This document shows, piece after piece, positions 21,834-36,200 of a stretch of 64,000 nucleotides of DNA. The stretch's first letter is position 1. Every line of letters begins with the position of its first letter. This DNA is from Meira nashicola (lineage: Eukaryota; Basidiomycota; Exobasidiomycetes; Exobasidiales; Brachybasidiaceae): assembly GCA_001600355.1 (NCBI GenBank), contig BCJU01000002.1, forward strand, positions 3,534,001-3,598,000. Reading direction: 5' to 3'. The translations under genes were made by a program, and so were the position numbers. Under the pieces are notes generated by a model, which was not told the origin of the DNA, did no database searches, and saw only the letters and a program-made list of their open reading frames with translations.

Positions 21834-23198
21834 ATGTCCTACCCAATCAACATTCCAAGCGGGAGTAATGCAACGATGGAAATGATGTCGAACAACAACG
21901 AATTAACAGATATTTCATCACCATTTAGTAGTACAAGTGGCAATAGCTTATTCGCTTCTTCTTTTGCAACAATGATGACTTCACCTCCAACGAGTGATGA
22001 TTTCGATCAATCAAAACAAGAACAGCAATTATTACAACAAAAGAAACATAAACCGCATAAATGCGATATTTGTAACGCTTGTTTTGCACGTAAAGTTCAC
22101 CTTCAAAGACATGCTCTTCGTCATCAAAACGGTAAACCTTATTGTTGTGAAAGGTGCGGAAAGTGTTTCAGTCGTCAAGATTCACTCGTTCGTCATCATA
22201 GATTATTACATGAGAATATGGTGAAGGATACTAAGCCAAGTAAATCAGCTTCAATTATGGCAGGAACAACGAAGAAGACCAAGAAGCCATCATCTACCAA
22301 ACGTGCCTGCATTCGATGCAATAGTATCACTGTCAAATGTGATGGCAAGCAACCTTGTTCACGTTGTGTTTCAAATCATAACGGGGATTCCTGCTGTTAT
22401 GCTCCTACATCTGCACCACCATCAACAACGATCGGTCAAGCTTCAAAAAGTGGTAGTGCTAGTGGAAAACGTTTACGTCAACGTCATGATAGTATCGCAA
22501 CAACAACTTCTTCAATGATTACTATTGATGATGATGAAACTTCAATCATGTCCACACGTAGAGATACGGCAAGTAGTGTTGGTTCGAATGATGCATTCAT
22601 GTTCACAAACGATTCTTGGGGTCAATTATCCGTCTTTCAACAATCTCAAATGCAACAACAAATTCAACAACCTCCTCACCCTTTCGAACTTCCACAAATG
22701 GATAATTTCATTCTTGATTCAACCAAACCTTCTTCTTTGGATTTAATGACAAATTTACCAAACTTTTTTTCCATTTGTCCTCCTCCTCCTCAACAACAAC
22801 AAGAATATGAATATCCACCCCAACAATTTGCACCAATATTTGATTGGTCTTCTTTAATGCAAATTCAACCTCAACAATTACCTTTCTCCGGTTCTGCTTC
22901 TAATAAAGATCTTAATGGAACTCTTTTAAGTGAAGACGTTCGAATGGCTTCTTTATCACAAGATAGCACTTTCCCTTCTCCTTCTATTCATGCATTACAA
23001 CAACATAATTTACACATGCATGATTTGGCAAACCAGCAATTCGGTCGTATTCAAAGTACACCAAATACTACTGCAGACCTTTCTGCATTCGCAATGGCAA
23101 TCGCTCAAAATAATTCTTCTTTTGACGGTTTAATGCGTTCTCTTTCAAGTGGTTATGGAGTGCGTACAAACAACAATGGAGAATCTCTTGCTGTTTGA
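21834..23198 (+). CDS. Transcription factor with two C2H2 fingers and a Zn2Cys6 cluster
   Basis: 454 residues, single exon. DNA-binding parts are packed between residues 75 and 190: C2H2 finger one (Cys77, Cys80, His93, His97), finger two (Cys105, Cys108, His121, His126), a Lys/Ser-rich linker, then a fungal binuclear zinc cluster with cysteines at 159, 162, 169, 175, 178 and 187. The N-terminal 60 residues are Ser/Asn/Met-rich. After residue 190 the protein is Gln/Pro/Ser-rich with poly-Gln and poly-Pro runs, consistent with an activation region; no fungal-specific TF middle homology domain is evident. C2H2-Zn2Cys6 fusions are a known but uncommon fungal class. The target is unknown and no neighbouring pathway genes suggest one. 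Confidence 0.9.
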   Translation: MSYPINIPSGSNATMEMMSNNNELTDISSPFSSTSGNSLFASSFATMMTSPPTSDDFDQSKQEQQLLQQKKHKPHKCDICNACFARKVHLQRHALRHQNGKPYCCERCGKCFSRQDSLVRHHRLLHENMVKDTKPSKSASIMAGTTKKTKKPSSTKRACIRCNSITVKCDGKQPCSRCVSNHNGDSCCYAPTSAPPSTTIGQASKSGSASGKRLRQRHDSIATTTSSMITIDDDETSIMSTRRDTASSVGSNDAFMFTNDSWGQLSVFQQSQMQQQIQQPPHPFELPQMDNFILDSTKPSSLDLMTNLPNFFSICPPPPQQQQEYEYPPQQFAPIFDWSSLMQIQPQQLPFSGSASNKDLNGTLLSEDVRMASLSQDSTFPSPSIHALQQHNLHMHDLANQQFGRIQSTPNTTADLSAFAMAIAQNNSSFDGLMRSLSSGYGVRTNNNGESLAV

Positions 23199-23980
23199 CA
23201 AGCTGCTTCTATTTATTATTATTTTTTTTTTGGTCACGGTGTATTGTTTAATCTGTTTTCCCTTACCCCCCCTTTTTCTATGTGGATTATCAACGTTACT
23301 CTTTTCTGTATAACTCAAAGTTTTATTCTTTTTGCTTTTGGATCTAATCTCTTTCTTTTTTATTATTGTTCTTTCTCTTTAATCTCTTCCCGTATCTATG
23401 TCGTTCATATCCATTCATCATCAACATATACGAGATGTCTCTCCTTCTTTACATTCAGCAAAAAGAGGAGAGAAAATTTAATGTATTCTTTCTTTTAAAA
23501 ATCCTTTGTGTGACATCTGCTTCCCCGCAAAAGAAAGAAAGCTAGCAATGTGTTCTGTTCATTTATCGACTAAAATTTAATATATGCAATTAATCGATCC
23601 GGGTAAATCGAGGTCCGGGCGTGGGTATACAGTTCATATGATTAACCTTAAATCCCGCTTATGCATATCTCTTCGTTCCAATTTAGGGTGAAATCCTTCT
23701 TTCGGCAATTCTTTGCATGCATTCTGAATTGAACACATTCACTCTTTAAGTCACGTGGACAAAGTTCATCTTGTTCGTTTAGCATCTTTACTCTTTATCT
23801 TAATGAAATTTTACTTAATTTGCAGACAAACACACAAACGAGCAATTCAGTTAAAACGATACAATATGATTTCAAATTTAGAGCGGAAATATATATATAA
23901 AATCAAGATCAGAAGAGAGAGTCATAAAGTTTATTATCGATCATGACGACAGAATGCTCTTTTTTTATGATTTCTTAAGC
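23199..23980. other. Convergent 3' region between the regulator and aconitase
   Basis: About 780 bases with T-rich tracts after the regulator stop (23217-23420) and an AT-rich segment before the aconitase stop. It should contain both polyadenylation regions; no gene recognised. Confidence 0.5.
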
Positions 23981-26482
23981 TTATTTTGCAGCACGATCCT
24001 TTGCAGCTGCTGCCATCAAGTTGAGCGCTGATCCAGCCTTGAAGAAAGCAATTTGTGCTTCGTTGAAAGTGTGGACGAGAGGAATCTTGTCTTGCTTTCC
24101 ATCACTGTGCTTAGCAACTAATGTGAATTCGCTACCTGGAGCAAAGTTTTCAATTCCCTCAATATCACAGACATCATCCTTCAAGATCTTGTCATAATCA
24201 GATGAGTTCTTGAATGTGGCAGCCAACAAACCTTGCTTCTTCAAGTTGGTTTCGTGGATTCTAGCAAAACTCTTCGCTACGGCGGCAAATCCTCCCAAGA
24301 AACGTGGTTGCAAAGCAGCATGTTCACGAGAAGATCCTTCTCCAACGTTTTCATCACCGATGAACAACCAACCTTGACCCTTTGCCTTGTATGCCAATGC
24401 AACTTCAGGTGTGGGTTCGAATTTACCTGAATCGACGTTGTATGATTGGTTTGCTTCGTGTGTGAAGTTGCTGATAACACCTGAATATGTGTTTCTGGAA
24501 ATGTTGGAAATGTGTCCTCTGTACTTCAACCATGGTCCACCTGCTGAAATGTGATCGGTTGTGCACTTTCCTTCAGCTTTGACCAAAACACGCAAGTTCT
24601 TTTCCTTACCAGCCTTGTAAGCATCCCATGCAGGCAAGAATTCCAAACGGTCAGAGTCGGGGGCGATGGCTACTTGGACGGAAGCACGGTCTTCAGGAGG
24701 TGCTTGGAATGTGTTCTCTCCTGGGTCGTATCCTTTAGCTGGGAGCTCCTTTCCGGATGGATCAGAGAACTTGAATTCTTTTCCATCGGCACCCTTTAGA
24801 GAATCTGTCATTGGGTTGAATGTCAAATCTCCGGCAAAGACCATAGCTGTAACCAAATCAGGAGATGCAACGAATGCGTGTGTGGCAGGGTTAGCATCGT
24901 TACGACCAGTGAAGTTACGGTTGTAAGAGGTGATGATTGAATTCTTTTCTCCTTTTTTGACGTCTTGTCTATCCCATTGTCCGATGCATGGACCGCATGC
25001 ATTGGCCAAAACCATACCTCCAACGCTCTCCAAAGCCTCCATTTGTCCGTCACGTTGGATAGTCGCGCGGATCTGTTCTGATCCTGGAGTAATAGTGAAC
25101 TTGGATTTGATCTTCAAACCATGAGCGGCAGCTTCTTCAGCGATGGAAGCGGAACGAGACATATCTTCGTAAGAAGAGTTTGTGCACGAACCAATCAAAC
25201 CGACTTTGAGTTCAGATGGCCAGTTGTTTTTCTTAACTGCTTCGGCGAATTTGGAAAGTGGTGTTGCCAAATCAGGTGTGAAAGGACCGTTAATGTGAGG
25301 CTCCAATTCGCTCAAGTTGATTTCCAAGTGTCGGTCATATTCAGCATCACGGTCAGGTAACAAGTTCTTTTGGAATGCAGAGGCCAAATCAGCAATTTCA
25401 CCACGCTTTGTTGCCTTTAAGTAAGCTCCCATGCGGTCATTGTATGGGAAAACAGAGGTTGTAGCGCCGATTTCCGCCCCCATATTACAACTATAAAAGT
25501 TTTTGAGAGGAAGAGGTCAGTAAAACAGTACTTTCTCGTATATACAACAGACTACTCACATTGTACCCATACCAGTTGCAGAGAGAGACTCAACACCAGG
25601 ACCTTTGTATTCAATGATTGCACCAGTACCACCCTTGACCGTCAATTCACCAGCAACCTTGAGAATGATATCCTTTGCGCTTGTCCATCCAGACATTTTT
25701 CCGGTCAATTCAACACCCACCACTTTCGGGCATTTGAGTTCCCAAGGAATATCAGCCATGACATCGACAGCATCAGCTCCTCCTACACCTACTGCGATTG
25801 CGTTCAATCCACCAGCGTTTGGTGTGTGTGAGTCAGTACCTAACATTAAAATACCTGGTGCAGCGTAGTTTTCCAAGATGATTTGATGGATGATACCTGA
25901 ACCTGGTTTCCAGAAACCGACACCGTACTTAGCAGAGCAAGTGGCCAAGAAGTCGTAGACTTCTTTGTTGATATCCTTTGCACGAGCCAAATCTTTTGCA
26001 CCACCGACTTGTGCTTCGATCAAGTGATCACAGTGGATTGTGGTTGGAACGGAAACGGTTGGAAGACCAGCAGACATGAATTGCAACATGGCCATTTGAG
26101 CAGTTGCATCTTGACAAGCGACACGATCGGGACGCAATTTGAGGTAGGATTGACCACGAACGATGTCTTGGTTGTGTGGGTCGTCCAAATGTCCGTAAAC
26201 AATCTTTTCAGACATGGTCAAAGGTCTGTTCAAACGTTCACGAACGATTTTGATGTTTTCATCGAGTTTTTTGTAGTTGAGATAGTAACCTTTTCCCTTC
26301 TCGACATTGCTCAAATCAACTTTACGTTCAAAGATCTTTGGGTCGATTTCAGGAGCCTCTTCGGAGCAAGTTGCATATCCACGTTGAGCAACAGCTGAAC
26401 GAAGAGAAGAACTGCCAGAAGGTTGGCAAGCAGCACGCTTAAGCGCACCTGTGCGCATAGTACGCATAGAAGAAGTCAACAT
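23981..26482 (-). CDS. ACO1: Aconitate hydratase, mitochondrial
   Basis: Two exons, 26482-25560 and 25490-23981, with a 69-nt GTGAGT...TAG intron; splicing creates the family sequence Gly-Thr-Ile-Cys-Asn-Met-Gly-Ala-Glu. The product is 810 residues. It isomerises citrate to isocitrate in the TCA cycle. The first ~40 residues are Arg/Ser/Ala-rich without acidic residues, a mitochondrial presequence. Cluster ligands for 4Fe-4S are Cys410 (SCTNSS) and Cys473/Cys476 (CGPC). Other signatures: [10 protein letters not shown] in the first exon, [11 protein letters not shown] after the cluster, and [10 protein letters not shown] in the swivel domain. The start is the first ATG; an in-frame Met six codons downstream is also possible. 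Codon use favours C-ending codons, as in highly expressed genes. Homoaconitase is less likely from the overall match to mitochondrial aconitases. Confidence 0.96.
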
Positions 26483-27287
26483 GATGATCAAATTATCAGG
26501 AAAAGAGTGAAGCTCTTTCCAGATAATGAGGTTATAGGATGTTGGTGGCTATGGAGAAAAAAGGATTGTTTCTGTTTGAAACAGTGAAAAAAAAGAAGGG
26601 TGGAGCAAGGCCCTATCAGAATGAAGCAGGTTCTTCCGTAGAGATATGTCTGTGTAGGCGAGCAAAACAGAAAAAAAAAGGCCGTGGCACTAGAACAGTT
26701 TTGTTTGGCGGAATATGCACAAAATCACTCTCACGCGCCCTAGGGCTGAAAAAAAGGCAAAAAATGCAAAATGCTCTTCCTTGATGCCTTGTGAGAAGTG
26801 TGATTGGACGATCGCTAAACAATACCTTAGCCAGCTTCACTGGGCGCGGACAAAGCGGCGGCAGACGGGTAGGCAGGGTGTTCTTGTAGAGGACCGGCTC
26901 AAAAAGTGCGAAAAGCCGCAAGAGCCTACAAAAGCGACGCGTCAAAAAGCTGCCAGCAGATGCAGTCTAAGTACTCGGTCGATCCGAAATAGACGAAGCT
27001 TGATTGGTTCCAAATGCTTGACCAGCCTATGAATCTGCCAATCATAAACGATTCAATTTACATTACGCAGAGGGAATCCCTACGCGTTGTCGGCTTGCTA
27101 GGGTGCAATATATGAACCCGGTAAGCGTGCAACAACTTTCAACCGATTTCATGGAATAGACAATATTTCCGCCAAGATGCGCTAAAATTAATACACGTGA
27201 TTCTTCATTCTCATTGTCATGTCTCTCTCTGTTCATTATTTCAATTCATAAAATTTCAAGATAAAATAGATATATTTGTACAATTCA
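26483..27287. other. Promoter of ACO1 and 3' flank of VPS13
   Basis: About 800 bases. Poly-A-rich patches close to the ACO1 start (26584-26700) and a more GC-balanced part at 26800-27000. Overlapping short frames on both strands are taken as chance. Confidence 0.5.
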
Positions 27288-30200
27288 TTATTGTTGATGA
27301 GCAGCGTTATAGCTTTGAACCACCCGTGTGATCTGCTTGAAGAACCATTGTCGACTTCCAATATCACGTAAAGGCAAAAATGGTCCAGCTAAGCCGCCTC
27401 TCAATATCAATGCAATTCCTTCGGATTCCAAAGAGATGCTACTCAGGTCGTTCAACAAAACTTCCCAAGCACATTTTAATTTGAGAGTTTTCAAGAACAA
27501 GATTCTTGTTGTTGTCAACATGATCACATTATCACCTTGATTAAGTGAATCAGACATGTTCGATTTGGGTCCAGCATTCTCTGCTTCACTTCCACTTGCA
27601 CGGTGTTTGTTGTGATGATGATGTCCGCTACCCAAGTCAACATGTGCAACATAGTGCTCTTTGATCAATCTTCCTTCATCGCATGAACGTAACCACATTT
27701 GTCCCAAAGCTTCACGGCTACTGTATGGTCGTACAATGCCATCAGCCGCTATAAATCTTGGAAGGCGCACTCTGTCAATTTCACCATCAAACAATGACAG
27801 ACTGTTCTTGACACCCGTTGTCAAATTGGAAGCAGCATCAAAGATACCAACAGCCGGCTTTGTTGCAAAGCCGACCAAAGCTTTTCCAATTCCTGTAACG
27901 AATCCTGCCGCACCATTTTGTTCTGCTCCTTCTAATGGTCTCAAAGCTAAACCTTCTACACCACTGGTTATACCTGTAAAGAAACTTGTGCCTGCTGCTT
28001 GTAAGCCATAAAGAGCATGTCGGGGTTTGTTACGGAATTTGGCCAATCTTCTACGTGCCTGAAACTCTCGATCCATGGTAGCGGCGGCTAACCCCTGCGA
28101 GATTGATCCAGTTACCTTACTTGCACTATCTGTCAAACCAAAAACGATCGATTTAACGGCTGTTGATGCACCACGGGCGATACCCATTCCCAATTCACGA
28201 TGACCATGCATGATCAAACCTTGATATGGTTCGTAGAATAGCGAAATTACACCTCCACTTACATTATTGAAAAGCCCAACAGGATTACCCAAAACGTCAA
28301 TACTACCAACCAATCTGTACAATTGGAAGAGCATGGCTTGAGTATAATGCATCGTGACCCTTTCTGTCAAAACAGCTGGAGAAAGACGAACATTTTCAAT
28401 TACCAACGCAGAAAGACGAATAGGTGCGTCAGCTAAGCTTCCGACAGCCATTGAGGCAGCATTGAGCAAGAAGTAGAGTGGATTTCCGGAAGAAGTATCA
28501 TCTGTTTCATCACTGCCACTCCTTTCACTGCGCACGATTGAAAGGTTGATTGCCAAAGGTTGTAAATGCAAAATACCAATGTATACATCCCCTTCTCCTT
28601 CTTTATTCCCTGCTGGACCATCTCCGGTCAATTGCTTAGGATCAGGAACTTCACGTGGATGTTCTGCGAAGTCGGATTCCGAATCATCTTTTATTTTTCC
28701 TGAGATACCTTCTATCTTTGCAAAATCCAAGCAGGCAAACAGGAAATCTTCATCTAACTCCACTGTGACTTCCTGTAATAGGAAACTAGCATACTTGATG
28801 TGTACCAATCCGTGAGATTCATCTTTGCTTCGAATCAAACTTGCTTGTAAGGTTGGATGGCTCTCCAAATCTGTTTTATTTGGAGCAATTACGCTTGGGT
28901 AGAGGACGATAGGGAACAACCCGCTGAAGAGTTGATTATCGATTTGAATCCATTTGCAAATCACATTGAGCGCTGTAGTCACTTCGCTTTCACTGTAGTG
29001 GAATTCAAATCCTCGGAAGCTTACATAGGCAAGCTCTTGTTGTGATCGATTGATGAGCGAAATACCTAATCCTTCCAGTTCAACATTGAAAGAAGAAATA
29101 ATCTTTGTATCCACGTCTACAGCTTCAAATCCTGCATCGGTACGCATAGTATCAGAGCGTGATAATGTACTGTTCTGCCTCTTCATCTTGTAATTGCTAT
29201 TTGCTTCACTCCAATTACTGATAACAAGAGTCTGCGTCGGTCCATCTGCGCGAACGTCCAAAGAGACAATCCTGTTTCCTCTTCCGTCTCCGCTTGGGAA
29301 TTTGAATGGAAGCAAGCTACCGATCTCAAGAATGTTGACATTTCTTTCTCTGCCATTTGCTACCAATTTCACAGTTTTATCCGGCATGGCAGGATAATCC
29401 CAAGCATATTTCATCTTACTGCGTGGTTTGAGTTCGTATCTTTTACCCACAGCTTCATCTGCTCCACCATCTTGTTTTGCATCTCCACGTTCGATAGCTT
29501 GCATGAATGTGATTGTATAATCACTTTCATTTCGCAACATAAACGGCCAAGGTCCTTTTTCGTGTTCGAGGGAAATGAAGATTGTTGGACCTTCAAGTAA
29601 GACATCCACTTTTATCAAATGTTGCTGATGACCTGCACGTGCGATACGCAAATGTACTCTGCCAATATCTTCCAAATTGAACGGTGAAGTCCACTTGTTG
29701 TTTAGGCCTGGATATGCTAAACACATCTGTTTACTTGCCCCTACACGAAGGAAATGCAACGGTTGTCTGCCTCCCGTTTGTGCAGTTACAACATCAGCAG
29801 CGCCTACTTCGCGAAGATTGACTTCTTCGCCGAGATTGTTCCTGACTAAATATCTCGGTGTCAATTTAACAACCTTACTCAATTTGAACTTGCCCAATCC
29901 TTCTTCGATCGTCAAACCCAGATGGATTTCTTCATTTCGACTATTGGAAGGTATGGTTAATTCAGTCTCTGAACCAACTGCATCAAAAGAGATTGGTCTA
30001 CTCCAACTTGAATCACCAACACGTAATTGAACACGATTACGTCTATCGCGGGTGTTGTGACTGAACAAGAATGGCTCAGGTTCACGACGAACGTCAGCAA
30101 CGCTCTTGTTTGAACCTGGATCTTGTCCGGCAACCAATTTTGCCCCTCCGATCCAACTCTTTGTTTTGAGCGAAAATGGCAAACCAGTCAAATTGACAAA

Positions 30201-33200
30201 GATGTAAGGTGAATAGATTTGCACCTTGAAAGCACCTCCACTATCGCCATACTTGTGGTAATGCAGTCTTAATTGCAGTTTCAGATTCTCGGAATCGGCC
30301 AAGGTCAAGAATTTTTCCACGGGGAAATCGTCCCCATTATCAGTAGAAATGATGGCAAATTCCGAAGGTGAAAAAACGGATGATTGAACATCAATTGAGA
30401 GCAAGAGCAAATGGGACAGATCAACAACGTGAATTGGTGAAACTCCACCTTTCCTCAAGAAACTTGACCAATTACGGTTGTGGTTCTTATCAAAGATGCG
30501 GTATTGAATGTCATATGGCAAAAGATTTTCAACTTCAACCGGAGCACGAACACGCAAAGTGAGCCTAGGGTATTGTCTTGCCAAAGGGTCATTGCGATCA
30601 TACTTTGTGAAACTTTGGAATCGGAAAGGTGCTTCTTGTTCATTACTATCATTGCAAGTCAAGACTCGAGTTGACTTCTTGATCAAATCTTGCCATCCAA
30701 CAGCTTCGTTCGACCAACCATATTCGAAGCCAGGATCTGGTCTCATTCGAATTCGTGAATGGAAGGCAGCCTCAATTGGAACAGGACAACTTGAGCCAGG
30801 AGCAACCTTGCGAACAATATCTGTCAGTTCCCCATTACTGTCCAAAACGACAAATTCGATCGGTACAAGCGTATTATTTTCGATATTAAATGTACTTCTC
30901 AAAGTCACAACCTTGACGTTGTTCTCCAAGCTGACATCGCACAATAACCTATGTGCAACACGATCGATCTTTGGACGAAGGTTAACAATCTTTTCGCCTT
31001 GTTGATCGACGTTCAAATGTCGGATACGCTCCCAAGCCATTCCCTCAATATGTACACTGAGCTCATTTCCGCCTCCAGTACGATCGAGAATGTGATCACG
31101 CATCACCTTCCAGCTCTCGAATCGCCAAGGCAGGTCATGACCGTCATCCAGATGTTGAGCACCATGTCTTGGCCCCTTGGCATCACCTTGATGTTGTCCC
31201 CACAAACTGATTCTATAGCCTGTCCTGTTGCGGATCAAGAAAGGGGCTTGGTTGTCACGATCAGGATTATCTTCTCCATCTCGAACGTTTTCTTGAATGA
31301 CGGAAAGATTGGTCATCACTTGTTCAATTAAAGTGTTGGTGACGTTTAATTCCATTGTTCGCTTTGACGATAAAGTCATAGAATTGCTACCTGCTTTGCT
31401 TTCCATAGAAAAGTCTAAATGCCAAGGATCGATAAGAGGTTCCCAATGACTCTTTTTGAGGTTGTAATAATTCACATGCATTCCGATCGAGAGTGCTGCA
31501 CGCATATCCGAACTCCAATCACGAACATCAACACTGAAAGCAGCGATACTACAATCAAGAAGTGGTAACGAGTGGACATCTCCAATCAAGATCAATTGAA
31601 TACCCTGTAAATCGGCTTTGAGAACTTCTTTGGTAACCAAAAGTTCTGCGGCTTCTAATCTATGACGATCTTCCGAAAGACCAGCGGTTTTTGTTGGTGT
31701 GACCACATCCGATTCATCACCTGCGCGAATCGTTTGCAAGGCACCTCCAGCACTGCTGATGTGAGAGGGAGCACCTTTTGAAACATCCTTGGATGTGGAG
31801 CCTGAACCAGTCTTGCTGCTCAATTCGATGGCTCTATTGATTACGTTACTGATCATAACCATATCCTTGAGGGAAACTCGCAAGATAATCGGATCTATAT
31901 TTACTTCAATACTTGTATTGGTTTGTTGTAATGGTCCACCAGCATCTCTACTATCCAAACTCATTGCGATATCAAAATTGTCCACCAGTCGAACTGTATC
32001 TTTAGGTCGATTCATTCTGCACATAAACATTCCAAATTGATCCACTTTAAGAGCAACAATTCCCTGTTGTGACATTAGCACTTGACGAATAGAGAGAATG
32101 ATGGCTTTTGTATCACTCCTTTCTGGCTCGGCCAATAAAATGATTGTTGGATCGACAACATTTATACGGAATACCATAGTTGCTGAGCTTTCAGACGCCT
32201 CCTTTTGTGCTTTCGGTGCTTGACGTCCTTTGTTTGATCTACGACTTTGATGAGCGGATTCAAGTTGTTTGCGTGACATTGCTCGAGATGGCTGTTCAGG
32301 TTCGGCTTGCTGTTCATTGAATGCGCTCATGAAAAAGTCCACCAACGCAAACAATGGATCCAGAGAGAAAATAATCTTGGGAGAGTCAACGGTAATCAAA
32401 GCTAAGGCACTTCCATCGCTACCCATCGAATAACTCAACATGAATTGATGACCTTCATGAGCGATGGCAGGGATGATATCACGGAATTGTGTTTGTTTAT
32501 CAATCCGCGTATCTGTAACATTGAATGCTTTCAATGCCACTTCTGCTTCAAGAGATGAATCAGATAACATCTTTAACTTCACTTCCGATCCCGTCAATGC
32601 AAGTCGAGCCAAAGATGCTTTATGCATCGTTTCTTGATCGATTGCAGCCGAAGAGAATAATTCCACATTGATAGCATTCACACTGAATAACAAATCAATG
32701 CTTGTACTCAATGAAACAGTCGCTCCTTCTGCATCTCGTCCTGTCGTGCCTAATTCGGGCAAAAGATCGATTGCTGGCTTGTGCGATTGAGGCTGTGGGG
32801 TGGGTTGAATACTCTCAGATGGTTTTGTAGAAATTATCGAACCATCATCCAATTCATCTTCATCAGTTGCTGCAAAGGCTTTTGGTATACTCTGTGTCAA
32901 GCTCATGATGAATTGATATTGTTGTTCTGTCAAATTGATCGAAACATCAGACATCTTTGCCAAGATTTGCATATCTGGTTCTTGTGGAGTAGATGCATTG
33001 GCGTTATCCTGACTTTCTGCAGGAGCCTCTTTCGTCAAACCATCTTGTTGAGTGATGTCCACTTCAATATTCACATCATCAATCATTTGTACATGATGTG
33101 CTTTTCGTTTTTGAATAAAGCGAGATGCCAATCGAATATGTCGAATACCAGCTTCAATCTTGATCAAAGCGCGAGAAGGATCATTTTGATCGGCCAAAAA

Positions 33201-36200
33201 TGTATTGTGAGCATAAATTTCACCTAAATGAGCAGTGATTGAATCAGCTGAAACATCTGCTTCCCGTGGCATAACAACGATTGGAGTTCGAATCAAGATG
33301 TCATAATGAATCTTCATAGCTTTTGATTGTAGTTGCGTGGCTTGAGCACTTGCGGCCAATGTTGCAGCATCATACACTGCTTTCATTTGTGCGAATTTGC
33401 TAAAGAATCGCAATAAATCAGCCATTGTCTCTTCGACAAACACAAATCGAAGTGATCCAGTTCGCAACCAAACAGCCATATCATATCCTGGATAAGTTTG
33501 TCCATCAGCTTCATCGAAAGTTTCATAGGTAAAGTCTGCCAATTCATCTCCTTCAATAGATAGCAAGTTCTTGAATTCGGGCGAGGCAGCTTCACGTTGT
33601 GTATTGTCAAAGAGCGATAATGACCCAATACGTGATGCAACACGAAGAGTGTTACCACGTAACAGCACGGCAACATCTGCAGTCGACAATGTCAAAGTAG
33701 CCAACAATTCGCCGTCATTATTTAACCGCAAAACAATTGAAGTGAGTTTCACTCGAACACGCAATTTCTCTTTTCGTCCATCGGTGGATGGAGATGTCAC
33801 TTGCTGCTCTCCATTGCCCTCAATCTGTTTTCCAGATTCACCATTTGCAGGCGGTGTAGCTGGATCTTGTGGTACAAATGTTGTCATAATCCAATCATAC
33901 AAGGCTAAGATACTAACTCTTGTAAGCATCAAATTGATCGTCGACAACTCCACATTGATACTTTGATCAATTCCTTCATACACTGTCATAAATTCGGGCG
34001 AATCTGTTTGGACACGGGTATATTTCACACGAACCAAATCCTTATCATTTTTGGTAAGATGAACAGAGTCACCTGTACCACCTTTTGTTGCCCCATCATC
34101 CACCGTTTTGCTCGTGATAATATGTTTGAATACATCGCCCTTTTGTTGAACGATTTTATCTTCAATATCCAAGCTTCTCAAACCTACATCAACTTCAAGA
34201 TGGTAAGGATAAACAGCTACACCCAATTCAAATCCTTCAAAGCTTGCTTCAACGAGCAACCTATCAGGTTTAGATGGATCCGTATTGGATTTGTAGATAC
34301 TTCCTTGCAATGCATCCACAACAAATTGCAACTCAAACGTTTTCTGATGAGCATTAATACGATCTGCTGTTGCATCTTCTGCATCTTCGAATTCATTTTC
34401 GTCATCATCCTCATCGACTGCTGAATCGACAAGGTACTCATCGCCTCCACGCATTTGACTGGCAATTCTAGATCTACGTTCTCGATTGAGATCTAGGGCA
34501 GTACTGCTGCTAGAAGCTTGCAAGCTTCGGCTTCGACGTTTGCTTGCTCGTTCGTTCGCGTTGGCCAAAGCTGATGGAGGCTCTTGAGCTTGTTCGATTT
34601 CAGTAATCTTTCCGTTTGCTTCCGATTTAGGAATGCTTGCTTTGTCATCCAAGTCAGGGATTGCAACATCGATGATGGCCATAAGCACTTTGTACTTACG
34701 ATCCGAGAAGTTGACACGAAGGATTGGCAAATGACCTGTCATTTTAAACTTTGTCAGATTGGGTGCTTTTGGCAAGATTGAATTGTGCAACGTGAAATCC
34801 AAATTGATTCTTTCTAGCAAGTGTAATTCATGATCTTCTCGAGATGTTCCTGCCAAGCTGCGCATACATTGCTCGAGATTCTTTCCCATGACCAATTGCG
34901 TAGCTTCCAATTTGACAAAGAATCTATCGTACATTAAATCTTCCAATTGCTTGTAATCTTCATCTGTGTATTGCTTTCCCTGACGGGACCTCACTGTTTC
35001 AATCGCACTTTGATCGGCCAAGACGCTATTCAATGAAATCTTACCGGCATCCAAAACAATATGTTGACAATCTTTTTGGGTCGCATCTTCTGGCACGATG
35101 ATAACCGGCGCTTGAATGGCCAAATCTATATCGATCGTTTTATGATTGTCTAGAGCATTTTCAAGACCTGCTCTAGTCTCTTTACGAATACCTTCTAACG
35201 TCTCGCTTGCAACATCGATCAAAGCACCAATGAATTCAAGTTCTGATTCTGGAGGTTGGAAGAAGCGGACGATTGACTCTACGTATGTTTTGTGGTAGAT
35301 GATCTCCAACGATCTCATCCTTAACGTGAGCGCATTGTCCGCCCTTTTATCCAGCGGTTTATGTTCGAATTCCAGAGCAAAAAACGGATTTTCCGGATCA
35401 CTCTCTTGATGTACAGCTTCTTTCGCATCTTCCAAATCGTGATCACGAGAATTTTGTCGTGAATTTGAAACTGATTTCTCCAACTCTTCATCTTTTACAC
35501 GTACAATTTGTGGGTACAGCGTATTTGGTAGTGTACCATCATAAACGCGCAAACCACCCAAAGAGATTGCTGCTTGTAAGTTGTCCATCCTTTGAATCAT
35601 ACTTCCTTTCAGCGAATCAAATACTAACGAGATCACATCATTACCCCGTGAATGGTCTCGTAAAGTGAACGAGCCCGTTTGAAGTTTTGTAGTCATGCGT
35701 AATTTCATTGCATCGCCAGGGAGATCAACAGCTTGTGCTACAGAAGACGAATCTTCGTCCCATTCAATTGCATCGTATAGTTCCTTACGCTGTTCTTCGT
35801 TCAGCATTCCATTGTTGTTTGCATTCGCATTTGCATTACCTCCCCAAATCCAGCCAAGCCAGCCACCACCGCCACCTTGTTGTTGTGCAGATGAATGCCC
35901 GCTTTCTGCTTCTTCTTTACGCTTTTGCAATTGTTCACGGCGTAATTCACTGCGTGCAATCGATCGATAAAACCGTATATCTTTGTAGGACAATCTACGC
36001 TCCAATTCAGCTAATTCTGAGCCACTATCGCTTGTTGTAGGCTGTACGGCAGCTTGTTTTTGATTGGCTTTTTGATTCTGATAATCTTTCTCTTTGAAAA
36101 GACGAACGTATTCTTTTCTATCATCTCGTCTTTGACGGAAATAATCCCAACTCCAAACACGATGTTTCTCATGAACTTCATTGAGGATTGCTCTTCCCGC

